From: Ophiodon elongatus | Lineage: Eukaryota; Chordata; Actinopteri; Perciformes; Hexagrammidae | Direction: 5' to 3' | DNA: 64,000 nt | NCBI GenBank assembly: GCA_016806645.1 | Contig: JACSYO010000081.1 | Location: 250,501 to 314,500, forward strand | In this document: one piece after another, positions 19,838 through 31,865 of the stretch | Layout: each line of letters begins with the position of its first letter | Numbering within the stretch: the first letter of the stretch is position 1 | Translations under genes and position numbers: made by a program | Notes under the pieces: generated by a model | Databases searched by the model: none | What the model was told of the DNA's origin: nothing | What the model saw: the letters and a program-made list of their open reading frames with translations, nothing else

Positions 19838-19937
19838 GGCAGTGGCTGAATAGACTTGGCAGAGGCAGCTATGAGCGCATAGCCTCTGTCGTCGCCTCAC
19901 GCGCAATTTCAAGTGGCCGGAACGGGTGAAGACAACA

Positions 19938-20198
19938 ATGCGCATGCCCAAACCCGGACGCTGCCATCTGATTGGCTGTTTGCCAATTTGCTCGAAGTTG
20001 TCAGAAGTTGGTTGCCCTTTTCCAGAAGATAGTAGCTCTGCGGTCACCGGGAGCTACGTGGAGTATCTTCTACAACACACGTTGGAAAAATCTCCTTTGA
20101 AGAACATATTTAAGAGGTTAAACACCTCGGTTCCCATCACACACGGGATATTGTTACAAACCAAACCGCTGATAACAATAACCACATTTAACGTATAG
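19938..20198 (+). CDS. Small hypothetical ORF, 86 codons, downstream of candidate promoter
   Basis: Starts at an ATG about 100 bp past TATATAAG and ends with TAG. The predicted product has a Cys-containing N-terminal part (HLIGCLPICSKLSEVGCPFP) and a basic middle (LEKSPLKNIFKRLN). I do not recognise it. An AATAAA follows at 20496-20501. The only support is the promoter-like context; it may be a non-coding exon or chance. Confidence 0.2.
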   Translation: MRMPKPGRCHLIGCLPICSKLSEVGCPFPEDSSSAVTGSYVEYLLQHTLEKSPLKNIFKRLNTSVPITHGILLQTKPLITITTFNV

Positions 20199-20201
20199 TG
20201 G

Positions 20202-23200
20202 TGATGAAAAATGGGTAATATCAGAGAAGATGCTTTCATTGTGTGTTATTCAGAGGTATACTTTGTACTTGGTCAAGAACAGACTCTTAGCATCCCACGT
20301 TTCATTCTGAAAGGATGAGCAAACGGTGAAACAGGGCAAACTGCAGCGCACACAGACGGGGCCTCGAGCAGGAGAACAGGTGGTGGGAAGTAGGAAATAG
20401 CGATTTACTCCATATTCTGTAATTTTTCTGGTTTTGCATCTGTCCAAAGCATCCATGGTCCATAGTTGTTGCCATCGGTCCCAACTTCTTTTCCCAATAA
20501 AAACTAAACTCTAAAATTGTGTTGTCTGTATTTAGAACATAAATCTATTGGAAACATAATTTCTGATGTTGTAGTCAGTCAACCTTCTCTAAATCAAAAT
20601 CAAAATGCCCAAAATTAGGGCACTTAAGAGTTATCAAGATGCAGTCATTAATTGTTGACCGAAAACAATAAGAAAACTAATTGCCATGTGGGTTCCTGTG
20701 AAAATGACTCCAACGTGCCAAGAAACCATCAGTTGGTTGACCATTTAGATAAAAGAAACACATGGGATAAATTACTTTCTCAATTTGTTAGCAAAGGAAA
20801 TTAAAATGCTCTTTTGTTCTGGAAATTATAGGAAATAGTACATGTTATGTCTAATGAAACATTCTGAGTATGTACCGGGGCATTATAGGGTCCAGATATC
20901 AATGACATATCAGCTGTTTTACTGTAAATTCTGACCTTGACCTTGATCACAGTTTTTTAGAAATAGTCCTCTGGGGACCACTTATGTCTGTACCCAATTT
21001 TAATGCAATCAATGATTGTTGAGGTATTTTAATAGAAAAAACTAAATGTCTACCTCATTATTGCAGGAGCAGGAAAGTCATGGACTCACCAAAGTCAATA
21101 AAAGGCATTGGCTTGGAACAATGAGTGTCTGTATAAAATGTGGAGCCAATCCATCAAGTATGTATCGTTAAATAAGTGAAAACTTGCTCTTGGCGCTAGT
21201 ATTTTTCTATAATATCACTTCTCAGATGTTAAACCATTGCAACTTTGGCAGAATATAGTTTGTTTATATGAGAAAAAAAAGCATTTAGATCAAAGACACC
21301 GATTGAGAAAGTCAATTTTCAGGGCCTTTTCATTACATTTCTATTTACTGACAGCCTCCAAATGAAAAGGCAAATAACAACTTCCCTTATTACAAAATGA
21401 GATCTTAATTAGATTCCCCTGAGTCTAATGTTGTCCTGAGTCAGCACAGCTGGTGCGTCTGCAATTTGTCTGTGCTAGTGAGAGGTACGTCTGCTGTGAC
21501 CTTATTACCCATCTGTTTCCCTGTGAGCGGAGCGGCCAGTAAGGCAGAATTCAACCTGCAGTCAGCAGCCCCGCAGCTGAGCGAGTGGGGGCTTTTTCAC
21601 AAGAGCCCTCGCCATCTATATAAATATAACATCCAACAACTTAACAGGTACCCATAATAAAAAAAATTGGCCAAGGCAGAAAGAAATTGTGTCAAGAATT
21701 TATTTCAAGTATTTTTTACGGCTGTAGTAAACTGACGTTTTCTTGATAGTGTGTGAATTCAGGTGTATTATAATAAATCCAATTGCAAATGTGTGTCGAT
21801 ACATGATTTAGGGAGACCGGAGAGGAAGTTAAAATGGATATCCAGCCACACACGTGCAACCACAAACAAAAATCCTGGCTAGAATTTTATGCTCGAAAAA
21901 TGCATTATTTTGTCTGATTTAGAGCTCTTTGCCCGAAGTGGGTTAACTGGACCTGGAAGGTACTTTGAACTCTCTGCTTTCACTTTTACTTTTTGGTCGA
22001 CAGCAGTAAGTACGGGTAAAAGGAGAGTAAGACATTAAAAAGAGCGGATATGATTTGGATTGCTGGGAAAAAACTGCAGCTTACTTTTAGAATGAACAAA
22101 ATGAATCCTCTCCTGACAAATAATTATCTGCCAGTGGTTTCCAAATTACAGAAGATGTTTTTGTCATTCACATTTACTGAACAAAAGCACTGACATGGAT
22201 CGGAACCATCTTATAAGCAAGTGGCACTCCATCATATAAGCCAAGGCCTTACATTTCCTATTTTCCATAGACATGTGAAATATTTAGGTTATGATTATAC
22301 AATACTTCCTATTGCCACAGGGGGGCAGTCTGGTCGTTGCACGTGGACGTGCCGCTACACAAAGCAAGTTCACGAGAACATTGAGAATATGCAGAGACCA
22401 CACACAGATCCTGTACTGCTGATGATGCACATCACTGTCAGCTAGACTCTGTCACCCTGTTTCTCCCAATCAGCTAATTTGATCTGCACGAGTGGATGTC
22501 AACAAACTAGATGGCAAACAGCACAGAATGTAGTGAAATTACTCCAATATTACACCTCTTTAAACCTGATTGCATTGGCATGTGTATCTCTCTGGATTGA
22601 GATGTTCTAGTTATGGCCAAATATGTACAGCTGGCTTTAGTTTGCAACATGAACTTAAAAAAAAAAGGAAAAAAAAACAAGAATTGCTGGCGTGGCACCA
22701 CTCTAACTAGGCCACCTAGGTTTGTTTAAACCCAGGTGCAATTCACAAAAAAAAAAATTTGTTCGCGCAGTTTCAAAGAGGCACATGGGCATCTCCTAAT
22801 TTATCCGGCTCTTTTCATACATTTCAAACCGCAGAAGCTCGGCTTGGTGGAGCCAAGACTGCAGGATGATCCATGACCTGCATCACATGGAGCAATCCTT
22901 TAGGATGGCATGTTTGTTATGGAGTGGGCTGCATGAATTAAGGCAGCACTGTGGAAACAGAGAAAGGAGGGGTGTTGACATAATAATTGAGCGTGCTGCG
23001 TGGAAGCAATTCAGCACACGGACTCAGTGAAAGTGAGTATGAGCTCTGCTGTTGCACGAGCATATGTGAAAATGTATTTCCTGCAATTCATGAGTCTTCC
23101 TTCATTTGCCATGCAGATATTCCTATACCTGCATATTTCTACCGTACACCTACCACAATGTCATCACTCGGCATACAGAATGATACTATGCTCCCATGTT

Positions 23201-23284
23201 AAAGGATTATTTAGACATTTTAAGGAAATGCATGTAATCACTTCTTTGGCAAAAATTAGATCAGAAGATTGTTTCCACTCTCAT
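20202..23284. other. Intergenic DNA, no gene seen
   Basis: AT-rich sequence with only short random ORFs. A somewhat GC-richer patch lies at 21,440-21,620. No terminal repeats or RNA genes were recognised. Confidence 0.6.
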
Positions 23285-23865
23285 GTTTATTTGTGAAGCT
23301 GCAGCCAGGAGGCAACTAGCTTAGTTTAGAGCATAAAGACTGGAAACAGGGGCAAATGGCCAGCTTGGTTTTGTACAAAGGTAACAAAATCTGCCTTCCA
23401 GCACAGCTAAAGGTCACGAATTATCACGCTATATCTACATTTGTTGAATCTGTACAATCGCCAAATTTTAAGAATGCAAAGTTGTGGTTTTAAATGGGGT
23501 TACTTGTTGCACTATTTCTTGGACGGGAGCAGTTACTTCCTAGAGTCTCTGCTTGTTTCTTGTAAACCTTGAAGTTAAAACAAGACTCCGGAGGGTAAGG
23601 TAGAACCTCAAATTACTATTTCGTCACTTTGGTTTTTGTACGGAGTGAACAAAACGAGATATGATGTGATAATAAGTAAGCTTTTGAGGTGCTGGTAGGC
23701 CGATTTCCTTCAACCTTTGGACAGAACAAGGCTAGCTGTTTCCCGCCGCTTTAATCTTTACGCTAAGCTAACAGGCTGTAGCTTCACATTTAAATTTGTG
23801 AGTGGTATCAATCTTCTGACTGAAATAAGATTACTTCCCAAAAATACTTAAATATTCTTTCATAT
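23285..23865. repeat. Interspersed repeat copy 2
   Basis: Longer, same-orientation relative of the element at 11035-11432. It includes ACTAGCTTAGTTTAGAGCAT, AAAGACTGGAAACAGGGGC, TATTTCTTGGACGGGAGCAG and GCTAAGCTAACAGGCTGTAG. This internal similarity is direct evidence of dispersion. Confidence 0.7.
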
Positions 23866-26330
23866 GGCATCAGCAGGGGCTATGCTATAAAATCTGGTTC
23901 AGCTCACTCGGGTCCGTTACACAGTAAATGTCCTTAATCCTTGTCATGTTCCAGGGCCCATGTCCAGCTGAATAATTTAGACTTCTCCAATACATGGAAC
24001 TGTGGTTTAATCAACTGAGTATTTGCTCAGTGTCAAGCTACTTCCACGAAAATAATGTTGCACACGGCTTGTGCAAGAAATTGCACTAATTGAATCCAGC
24101 CCACATTGTGCACTTATTAAGATGTGACTACTCATACACATTGACCTGTTTTACGGTCTTTCTGCATGTGAGTGCTTGAAATCGGTGTAATAATCCAAAT
24201 CAAATTGGACATGTTTTTGCATTTTACAGTTTTCCTCTTTGTCCTGTGTTTTAGTTGTCTGATGAGCACATTCGTGCAATAACACAGGAGATTATCACAT
24301 CTCCACAGTTACCCTCTTCTATTTCGTAAACATCTAAAATCTTCGAGTGTTTGCTCTGAAAAAAATAGCCCCGGGCTTAAAAAACAGAGTTGAGCTTGCT
24401 TCACTGAGCCCGCTATTATCTTTTAGATGTCCAGATGAAATTACGCTATCACCAAAGGAAATGCATCCGAATAATATATTTCTGTCTCTCTTTTCTCTAC
24501 CCACCCTCTATTGTTCTTCAGCTCTCCCCGGAGGATTGTTACGGAGAGAGCTGCAGGGAGACGGATCATTTCTTTGCATTCTTCTATAGACTTGATTGTC
24601 AAATCGACAACGACAAAAAGCAACAGTTTTATTCTACAACGAAGGTTAAACAGTCCTTTTGTAATAACGTGGAAGCTGAAGAGGAAAAAACAAGTAACAT
24701 AACAAAGTGATGAAGTAAAAGGAATGATGGTTATGGAGAACCTTAAAAGGTAACAGGGATTTTTCTAAACTGAGCTCCACAGTTTGGCAAATGTGGTCAC
24801 CTGTTGTGTTTAGTTTATATTGTGGACCTGGACTAAACTAAAAATGTCCAACGATATAGTGACAGTTTCATTTTTTTACAAAGAAAATATGATATTTTTT
24901 TATTTGTAGTGAGATATTTTTCATGCCTCCGTGGAGAAAGAAGCAGGTCTCTCCATCCTGAATTTGTAATTAGTCAAAGAGGATGCGACCTACATAGTCT
25001 CACCGAGGCAACACAGCAATGTGACTGGTCACCTGATCTCAACCCCCTGCCAACCCCCCTCCAAAATCAGATGAGCTCATTTCATCTAGGCAATGAAGGG
25101 TTGCTGTGAAAACATGGGTACTTGAGTGCGGGTCAGTGGATTGCTGAGGTAACGTGCTGATGTGATGGTTGCCTGCGCGGCTCAAACCTTGTTTGAGTGT
25201 CTGGGTGGCAAAGTCTCGTCTCTTATTACAGGACAGGACAGGCAGTGTGTGACACCATGTTCCTCGGAGACACCTAAGACTCTGGTACAGTTTCAGTCGG
25301 TGATGTGATACGGACGTGTTTGTCCGCCTGCCAACAGACATTCAGGTTTGTTGCAATGTGCCAGATAGACGTCAGGAAGGAGCTGAGGACACGGGGGAAG
25401 GTGTCATGTTTTATGTAGCGTTTGCTAAATGTGAGTTCTTGGAGGTACGAGGATTCAGTGCAACATCCTGCACAGTTTCTTGGCGAGAGTTACATTACCC
25501 ATTGATACCGCTCTCAAATCTGTATTCACCCTAAACATCCCATGTGCCAACTATACAGACTTTAACCACTAGTTAGCGAGCAACGGACGCAGCGACTGTG
25601 CATCTGTGGATGTGTGTTTGGGTTCAACTCTGCCTCCTCTTTCTTTTAATTTACCTACGGTCTCTCTCCTTCTTCCTCTCATCTCTGTACGCCATTGAAG
25701 CCGATTCATAAAGCCCCAGGACACGCGCAACATTTTTTGCTCAATTTGAAACATTTTGAACTCCCTCCACCAAACATTTGTATCAGTTCGCAACTCAGGT
25801 GATTCTGCATCTAATCTAATCTAATCTAATCTAATCTAATCTGCACACAACTAAAATACAGCCACGCTAGCAACTCGTTGTCTTTTAACATATTTTTAAT
25901 AATAAATCTTGATTTATCTCTATCGTTGTTTTTTTTATCATTTAGTTGGTTTATCAAATTATGTGTTACTTTACATATGTTTTCAACCTGTAGGGGAATC
26001 TTTTCAGAAGACCCCGAAATAAATAGCCTAAATGAAATAACTCAAATCTAAAAATGACTGTTTTAGTTAGTTTGAGTAGATGTTGCTGCTCCTCAGTTGT
26101 AGTTCCCCTCCGATGGCCTTTAGAGTAAAAAGCTGAGGTGTGTCACGAGACTTAACCTGGTGAGACTGCTCTGATTAATAATGCAACAGGGTCTGAAGGG
26201 GCAACACAATCTCCTCATACAACTGGACCTTTCTGGAATGACTTAAAAGAGGACTCACAGATCCACCTTGTTTAATTTATTGGGTTAGGTTTTTTACATT
26301 TTGTGCCATTTTTAAGTTTTGGTTTATCGT
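23866..26330. other. Intergenic DNA with a pentanucleotide repeat
   Basis: No supportable gene. It contains a (CTAAT)6 tandem repeat at about 25,809-25,842. A moderately GC-rich stretch lies around 25,020-25,340. Confidence 0.6.
25809..25842. repeat. (CTAAT)n microsatellite
   Basis: Six perfect pentamer units read directly from the sequence. Confidence 0.95.
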
Positions 26331-26610
26331 GGCTCTAGAGAGGCCTGTGTCGGTCGGCCCATCACTTTGGTCCTGACTCATCTCAGCAACTGTTGGAATG
26401 CTATGAAATTTAGTGCAGACATTTGTGGTCTCATGAGATTAAACTATAATGACTGATCATCTGATATTTCCTCTAGCACTTTAAAGTTTTCACTTATTCA
26501 GTGAAATATCAACATCTGCTACAATGTTTGGCACACAATTTTGTTGATTTCCAGACAACCATTGAATAAATTGTTGGGTACAGATGTTCATGTTCTCCAT
26601 TGGAAGAATG
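26331..26610. repeat. Interspersed repeat B, copy 1 (partial)
   Basis: Related to 34697-35150 and 51738-52400. Shared elements include ATCTCAGCAACTGTTGGAAT, TATGAAATTTAGTGCAGACA and CACTTTGGTCCTGACT. Heavily diverged and truncated. The sequence type is common in teleost genomes (from memory). Confidence 0.6.
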
Positions 26611-29600
26611 TACTTGTCTGACTTTTTATCTATTGGCATCATTCAATATGTTGGATTATGAGTAAATGCTTGCAAACTATGACTATTTCTTTGTGTTGAG
26701 CCCTGTCGCTCTGTTCCAGTATTTTCTTAAATAAACTTGAATGCATCATCTCTTACATTGCAAGATTTACAGTACATTGTGTTTATATTTTTCCGCTCAA
26801 TGCTGTTACTTATGCTACAATTAAATTCTTCCATGTGGGTAATCAGACTAATCTCCTCTAAAGAGTGCTGTTGCTCTGCCCCACCACTTTGGCTCTTCTG
26901 ATACAAAGACAGTTGCCTGAAGCACTGGATGTCAATTCAAATGGTTAAACTGAACCGTAAAACTTTAGTCTTGACATACAAAATCAAATTTTATTCATAT
27001 TTACATTGTGGATGCAGCATAAATCTGTGAACAGTGTTACCTGTTACCTTTGTTTTTTTTATTAAAGGTGCTGAATTCTAAATTGAGAGCATTAATATAG
27101 CAGTAAACAACTATTTGCTTAGTATTTGCTATGTAAAGATATAGTGGCGTCCTGAGCAGAGAATGAACTCAATCTCCTACTATGTTTGTTGTAATCCGGG
27201 CTTCTCCGTGCTTTGCTTATTATGCATCATCAGCTAAATGTGTATGATGCTGAAGCTATAGTTGTTTAATATCTCAAGGCTTACAAATGTTGCACAGCAG
27301 AGTGTCCTTCCGTCCTCCGGCTTACAGACAGTTCATCATCAATGGCTGCGGCTTTACCTCCGAGGCTGGCAATGGGCATCAGCTCAGCTTCATACAGCCA
27401 AAGCTGGCCGGCTGCTCCCAGAGGTTGGAAGCCAATGCTAAACAACAGAGCTTTCATTTTCAATGAGCTATTACGCAACAGCATCTGGGCAAGGGACCGT
27501 GCGAGACCAGCCCATCTAAAGCAGTGGTGATTACATCAATACCCCCCGCCCCCCTTCATTTGGGATCAAAAAACGAAGGGTATTCCTGTCTGTTTTGTTG
27601 ATTTCAGAAAAAGGGATTTCTCCCCCCCCCCCCCCCTCAATTTCTCTCTCTCATTTTTTTTATTTGCTAATGATGTTGAAATCGGGAATCATTTTGTATT
27701 CTCAGTAATCATGAACATCTGGTGTATGCCATCTGGCCATGTTGTTGTCTGATGAGCTTGACCATGATTATTACTCAAAAAAAAGAGACATATAAATGTA
27801 CAAGCTGGTTTAGGCTGAGCTATTTTTGAAAGATTAGTGATGTACAAATATTTCCAAGAGCAGGAGGTGGCGTGTTATATGAATGAATACATTTTGTACT
27901 TTTGTTTGGTGGTTTGGACATTTGAAAAAGTTTTTGTTTGGCAGCATAAATTAATGCTTTGACATGTCTGAATATTAGCTGGTGTGGGTTTTGAAGACCC
28001 TCAGCGATACATATTCTTGGACAACACAAGCCCATACATCTCCGTCATAGCACATGCAACCCAAAGCTCACACACTGTAGGTTTGGGACAGAGAGATGAT
28101 GACACAGGAGAAAGGGAAGGGCCAGATGTTGGTGGGGGACCTAGTTAGACTCCCTGTGAGCTTAAAATACCTCAAAAAGGTAGGGCTGTATCAAACAGTA
28201 CTAACCTGACACCTGGGGTACTGCACGTACAGCACAGACCCAACAGTATACTACAAACTAACATGCGAACATTCTCAAACATACGGTACAATCAACTGTC
28301 AAGCAGTCTACACCGTGCTGTCAAACTGTGTCTGCACGCCAATCACAAAGACCAAAATAGCTGCGGCAACCTTTCTCATCATTTATTTTCCTTTACAATC
28401 CTCACCATTCACTTCTCTGTCAGCTTTATTACCTCAAAGACACCTTTCCTCTTCTGTCTCTGCGAGTACACTACTTGATCCGTGAATTTGAATTACTCAT
28501 GAACATAGACTAGCAAACACGGGAAAAGAGTGACAATCAAAAGGAAAACGAAAAGTCTAATCACAAATGGAGCAATGAACGCCTTTCATGAAGTGAATAT
28601 TAAAGGCTTTGATGTGGAGGAGACAGTCGAGTGCTGCAATGCAGCCTATGTATGTGCACACATGCAGTACCTGTACAGTGTGTGTGGCCGCACACTATAC
28701 AGCACAATATACTGCATGAATACATCCATCACCGCGGGGAAAATACAGCCTCCTCTGTGCTGTGAAAATGTGCTGTAGGACCTCGGAACAAGGACCTACA
28801 GCACATTTATGCAGTAAAAAAACTGTCAACTCAAATACAATTTAATCTTAATGTAACCATAATATACTTGGATGTGAGTAGCAGTGATGGTCTGTGTATT
28901 TGAATGTTGCCAGACATTGTTTGTGAAATATATTTGGCTCATGGTTTAATGAAAAAGGCTGAAATGTGCATGTCTCATGCACACAGAGCATCTCAGGCGG
29001 ATGAATGGGTCTTCACTGAGTATTGGTGCAGAACGCACAAGTGGCTGCTGCATTGTGCCATTAGCCTGAAGTGCAGGAAAGAGCAGTGATTGTCGAGAGG
29101 GCTCGACATGGGCTGTATATTCACTTGAATGTGAACCAACCAAATATTACCAACACAACTGCATGTGTGTGTGCGTAGAGGACGTATGAGCAGTAAACGT
29201 GGCTGTAGCGAGGTGCTGTAGGTAGAATAAATGTGATGGCAGCTCTGCATCGGTACTTAATGCAAAGTCCACTTCCAACACATAACACAGCGTTGATTGT
29301 ACATAGTTTGGAGATCTCATCGGGATCCAGATGAAGGATCTTGTTGTGTGTGTCTGTGTGTGTGTGTCTGTGTGTGTGTCTCCCTGTCGCCGATCATGTG
29401 GAGTGAAAACCACAGACTTCTAGAGAGCGATTTGTGTAGCGTGAACAGCGAACTTACCACTTTGACAGTTGTGTACCGTGAACTTGGCTTAAAATGTAAC
29501 TACTTGAAGGTGCAATTGATAACATTCAGCCACTAGATGTTGCACTCTCCCTCCCCGTGTGATGAATCTTTGATGGGAGAGTAATGACGTCAGCCATACA

Positions 29601-30910
29601 TTAGCTACAGATTCAGGTTACTTTGTGTGTGTTTTTTTTTTATTTATGTAACGTAGTCTTTGGTAATCTCAGGATATGGCGAGCTAGCTTTAGCTAACAT
29701 TTAGCTTGTCATGTAAGCAGTGGCATAGTGCAGGGTATAAACAGATAAACCTACTTATGTTTCAGTCGGCCACCCACTTGTAAATCCTCTGATGCGCATC
29801 TTCTTTATTCATTGTTTGAGGAAGCTATAACATCAGGTAACTGGATGCAGCCGTCATTAATGTGATAGTGGTTTGTTATTTTTGACGATCTAATTTACCA
29901 ACACATCAGTGGAGGTTTTCAAGCTAAGAAATTAATTTTGGATTAGTTTGGCACCTTCAGACATTTTTTAATGATTCATTTGCAATCATAATGATTTCAA
30001 TTTTTTTTTTTGCACTTTCCTTTCTAAAAGCTCAATAAATGTATTATTTCTTTTTTGTAAGTATTCATTGACATAACATTTTTATCAATAACACATTTTA
30101 AGTTTGTTAACATTTCTCCACCTTTTTAAATGCTGCAGTGTTTTCTCTAGATAGACCAAATGCAGACTGATGTATTGCTGCCCCCTGAACTACCCACGGT
30201 CCAAAGGTACACAACTTGGCTGATACATTGGGCTATTAGGTTATTTTGTGAAACTATCCATCTGAAGAATTCCACGTTATGACTCCAGATCTGATCTTAT
30301 ATTGCTTGTTAGATATCCATGAAAATACAATCTGTTAACCTGACCTACATAAACATCCTTGTGTACAGTTGCGCAAACATCAAAGCCTTGAAGATTATAT
30401 TTTAAGAAGTGCCTGTGATTTATCTTCAGCTTCTTGGTTAAATGCAATATTAATCATACAGCAAACTGTGCCTCGTGTATAATCTGAAAACTGGAAAATG
30501 TAACCAACTCTCCCCATGCCTGTGACGTTCTTGTTTTAGTTCAGAAAGAAAAAGAAAAAAATACAGTGAAGAATTCTCACACTGCATTCATAGCTGATTT
30601 TACTGGAATTGTTCAAGGTACAGGTTTTAAGCATTTGGCGCCTTTGGCACTTCTTGGCACAGGCATTTAGTCTCGGATGGATTGTCCTTTCTTTGCACTT
30701 GAGTTGTCTGTGATCAAATCTTATCCTGCAGTGCTGGTGTGAGTGTTGTGGGTACGGTTCTAGTGTTACACACAAAGTGTCAGGTGGCCTGGTGGCACTT
30801 GTAAACACATCCCTGTTCGCGGACAAAGAGAAGTGGCAGTGTGGAACTCGAGAGCTTGTTCTGCCCACCTCCCCAGAAGAGTCGCGAACGATCGTGGCTC
30901 ATAGAGTTAT
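26611..30910. other. Intergenic DNA: GC-richer islands, STRs, possible repeat
   Basis: No gene could be supported. A higher-complexity patch lies at 27,282-27,540. C-homopolymers occur at 27,541-27,553 and 27,621-27,637. A (TG)n tract lies at 29,345-29,380. A possible element spans about 29,504-29,962, with short inverted ends (TGAAGGTGC / GCACCTTCA) and a TGACGTCA at 29,585. Confidence 0.5.
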
Positions 30911-31341
30911 AGCTGGAGTGCGGGACTTTTACAAATAAACCAGCGTCCTTTACATTCAGGCCCTTGCCTCACACAATGCTGATTATGCCTATCGCTGCAA
31001 CGTAAACTACGGATGCAACGTCATGGGACCCAGTGGCCCAGCGTGACACAACACCATCCGGTCACTAATGCCAGTCCCCTGAGTAAAATACCTGTGTTTG
31101 TTTGACCACCATCCCTCCTTCCCGCCCTTTGAGGACGTGTCACTCTCAGTATTTGCGTATTGCGGATGGGTTTACGTTGGAGTTAGTGGAAAGACCGGGT
31201 GCGTCTCATACAGATGCTAAAAGGTGCCTTGAGTGTCGGTATCAAGACGCCAGTTTACCTGCAGGGATACGTCATAAGCAGAGTGTTTGTGTAATTACTC
31301 TCAGACCCAGAGGGGGGAGACAAAAGTTCACCACTCCAGCT
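30911..31341. mobile_element. Non-autonomous DNA transposon with terminal inverted repeats
   Basis: Left end AGCTGGAGTGCGGGACTTTT and right end, read as reverse complement, AGCTGGAGTGGTGAACTTTT are inverted repeats (about 16/20 identical). The flanks are TTAT and TTAA, leaving a short TA-rich target duplication undecided. The interior has no transposase-like ORF. Superfamily is not assigned. Confidence 0.65.
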
Positions 31342-31709
31342 TTAAGCTTGCACACAAATGTCTCCCAGTTTACAAATTAAATCTCAACTAGACAAATATT
31401 AACAGTAACGCATTATGTAAAATGTGTAGTTTTGTACTTTAAAGCTGAGATGTCACACTGTATGTAATGTAGAGAATAAGAGCGACACATTCACTCAAAG
31501 GTCCGGCGTGTCCATGGAGACAGGGAATTCTAACGAGGAAACACTTGTGCTCATTAACTCCTTCATTCATTATTAAAAAAGGGATTTTACTGTGCTGTGA
31601 CTATCACATGGCATGTCTTTACTGTCATATGGTGCAGTACAACTTAAACTTCTAATTAAAATGGACACATGCTCAACATGTGCACAATGACATGACATGT
31701 ATTCTGAGA

Positions 31710-31865
31710 GGCAGCTGTGGCTCAGTGGTAGAGACGGTTGTCCAGCATTCGGAAGATTAGCAGTTTGGCTCCTCCAGTCCTCACGGTGAAGTGTCTTTGG
31801 GCAAGATATCAAACCCCAAATTGTTTCCAAAGGCTGTGTCACTGGTGTGTGAATGATTTATATTT
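31710..31865 (+). mobile_element. tRNA-derived SINE-like element
   Basis: Begins GGCAGCTGTGGCTCAGTGGT with a good pol III A-box (TGGCTCAGTGG, 31718-31728). A decayed B-box region (AGTTTGGCTCCTCC) and TCTTTGGGCAAGATATCAAA follow. This matches the layout of a fish SINE I know from teleost genomes. It is not a functional tRNA because the cloverleaf and B box are degraded. Confidence 0.6.

Noticed and set aside
31102..31380. 92-codon ORF as a gene
   Set aside because: Lies mostly inside the TIR element at 30911-31341 and has no recognisable domain.
31710..31780. tRNA gene
   Set aside because: A-box-like start only; B box and cloverleaf are degraded, and the downstream part matches a SINE layout.
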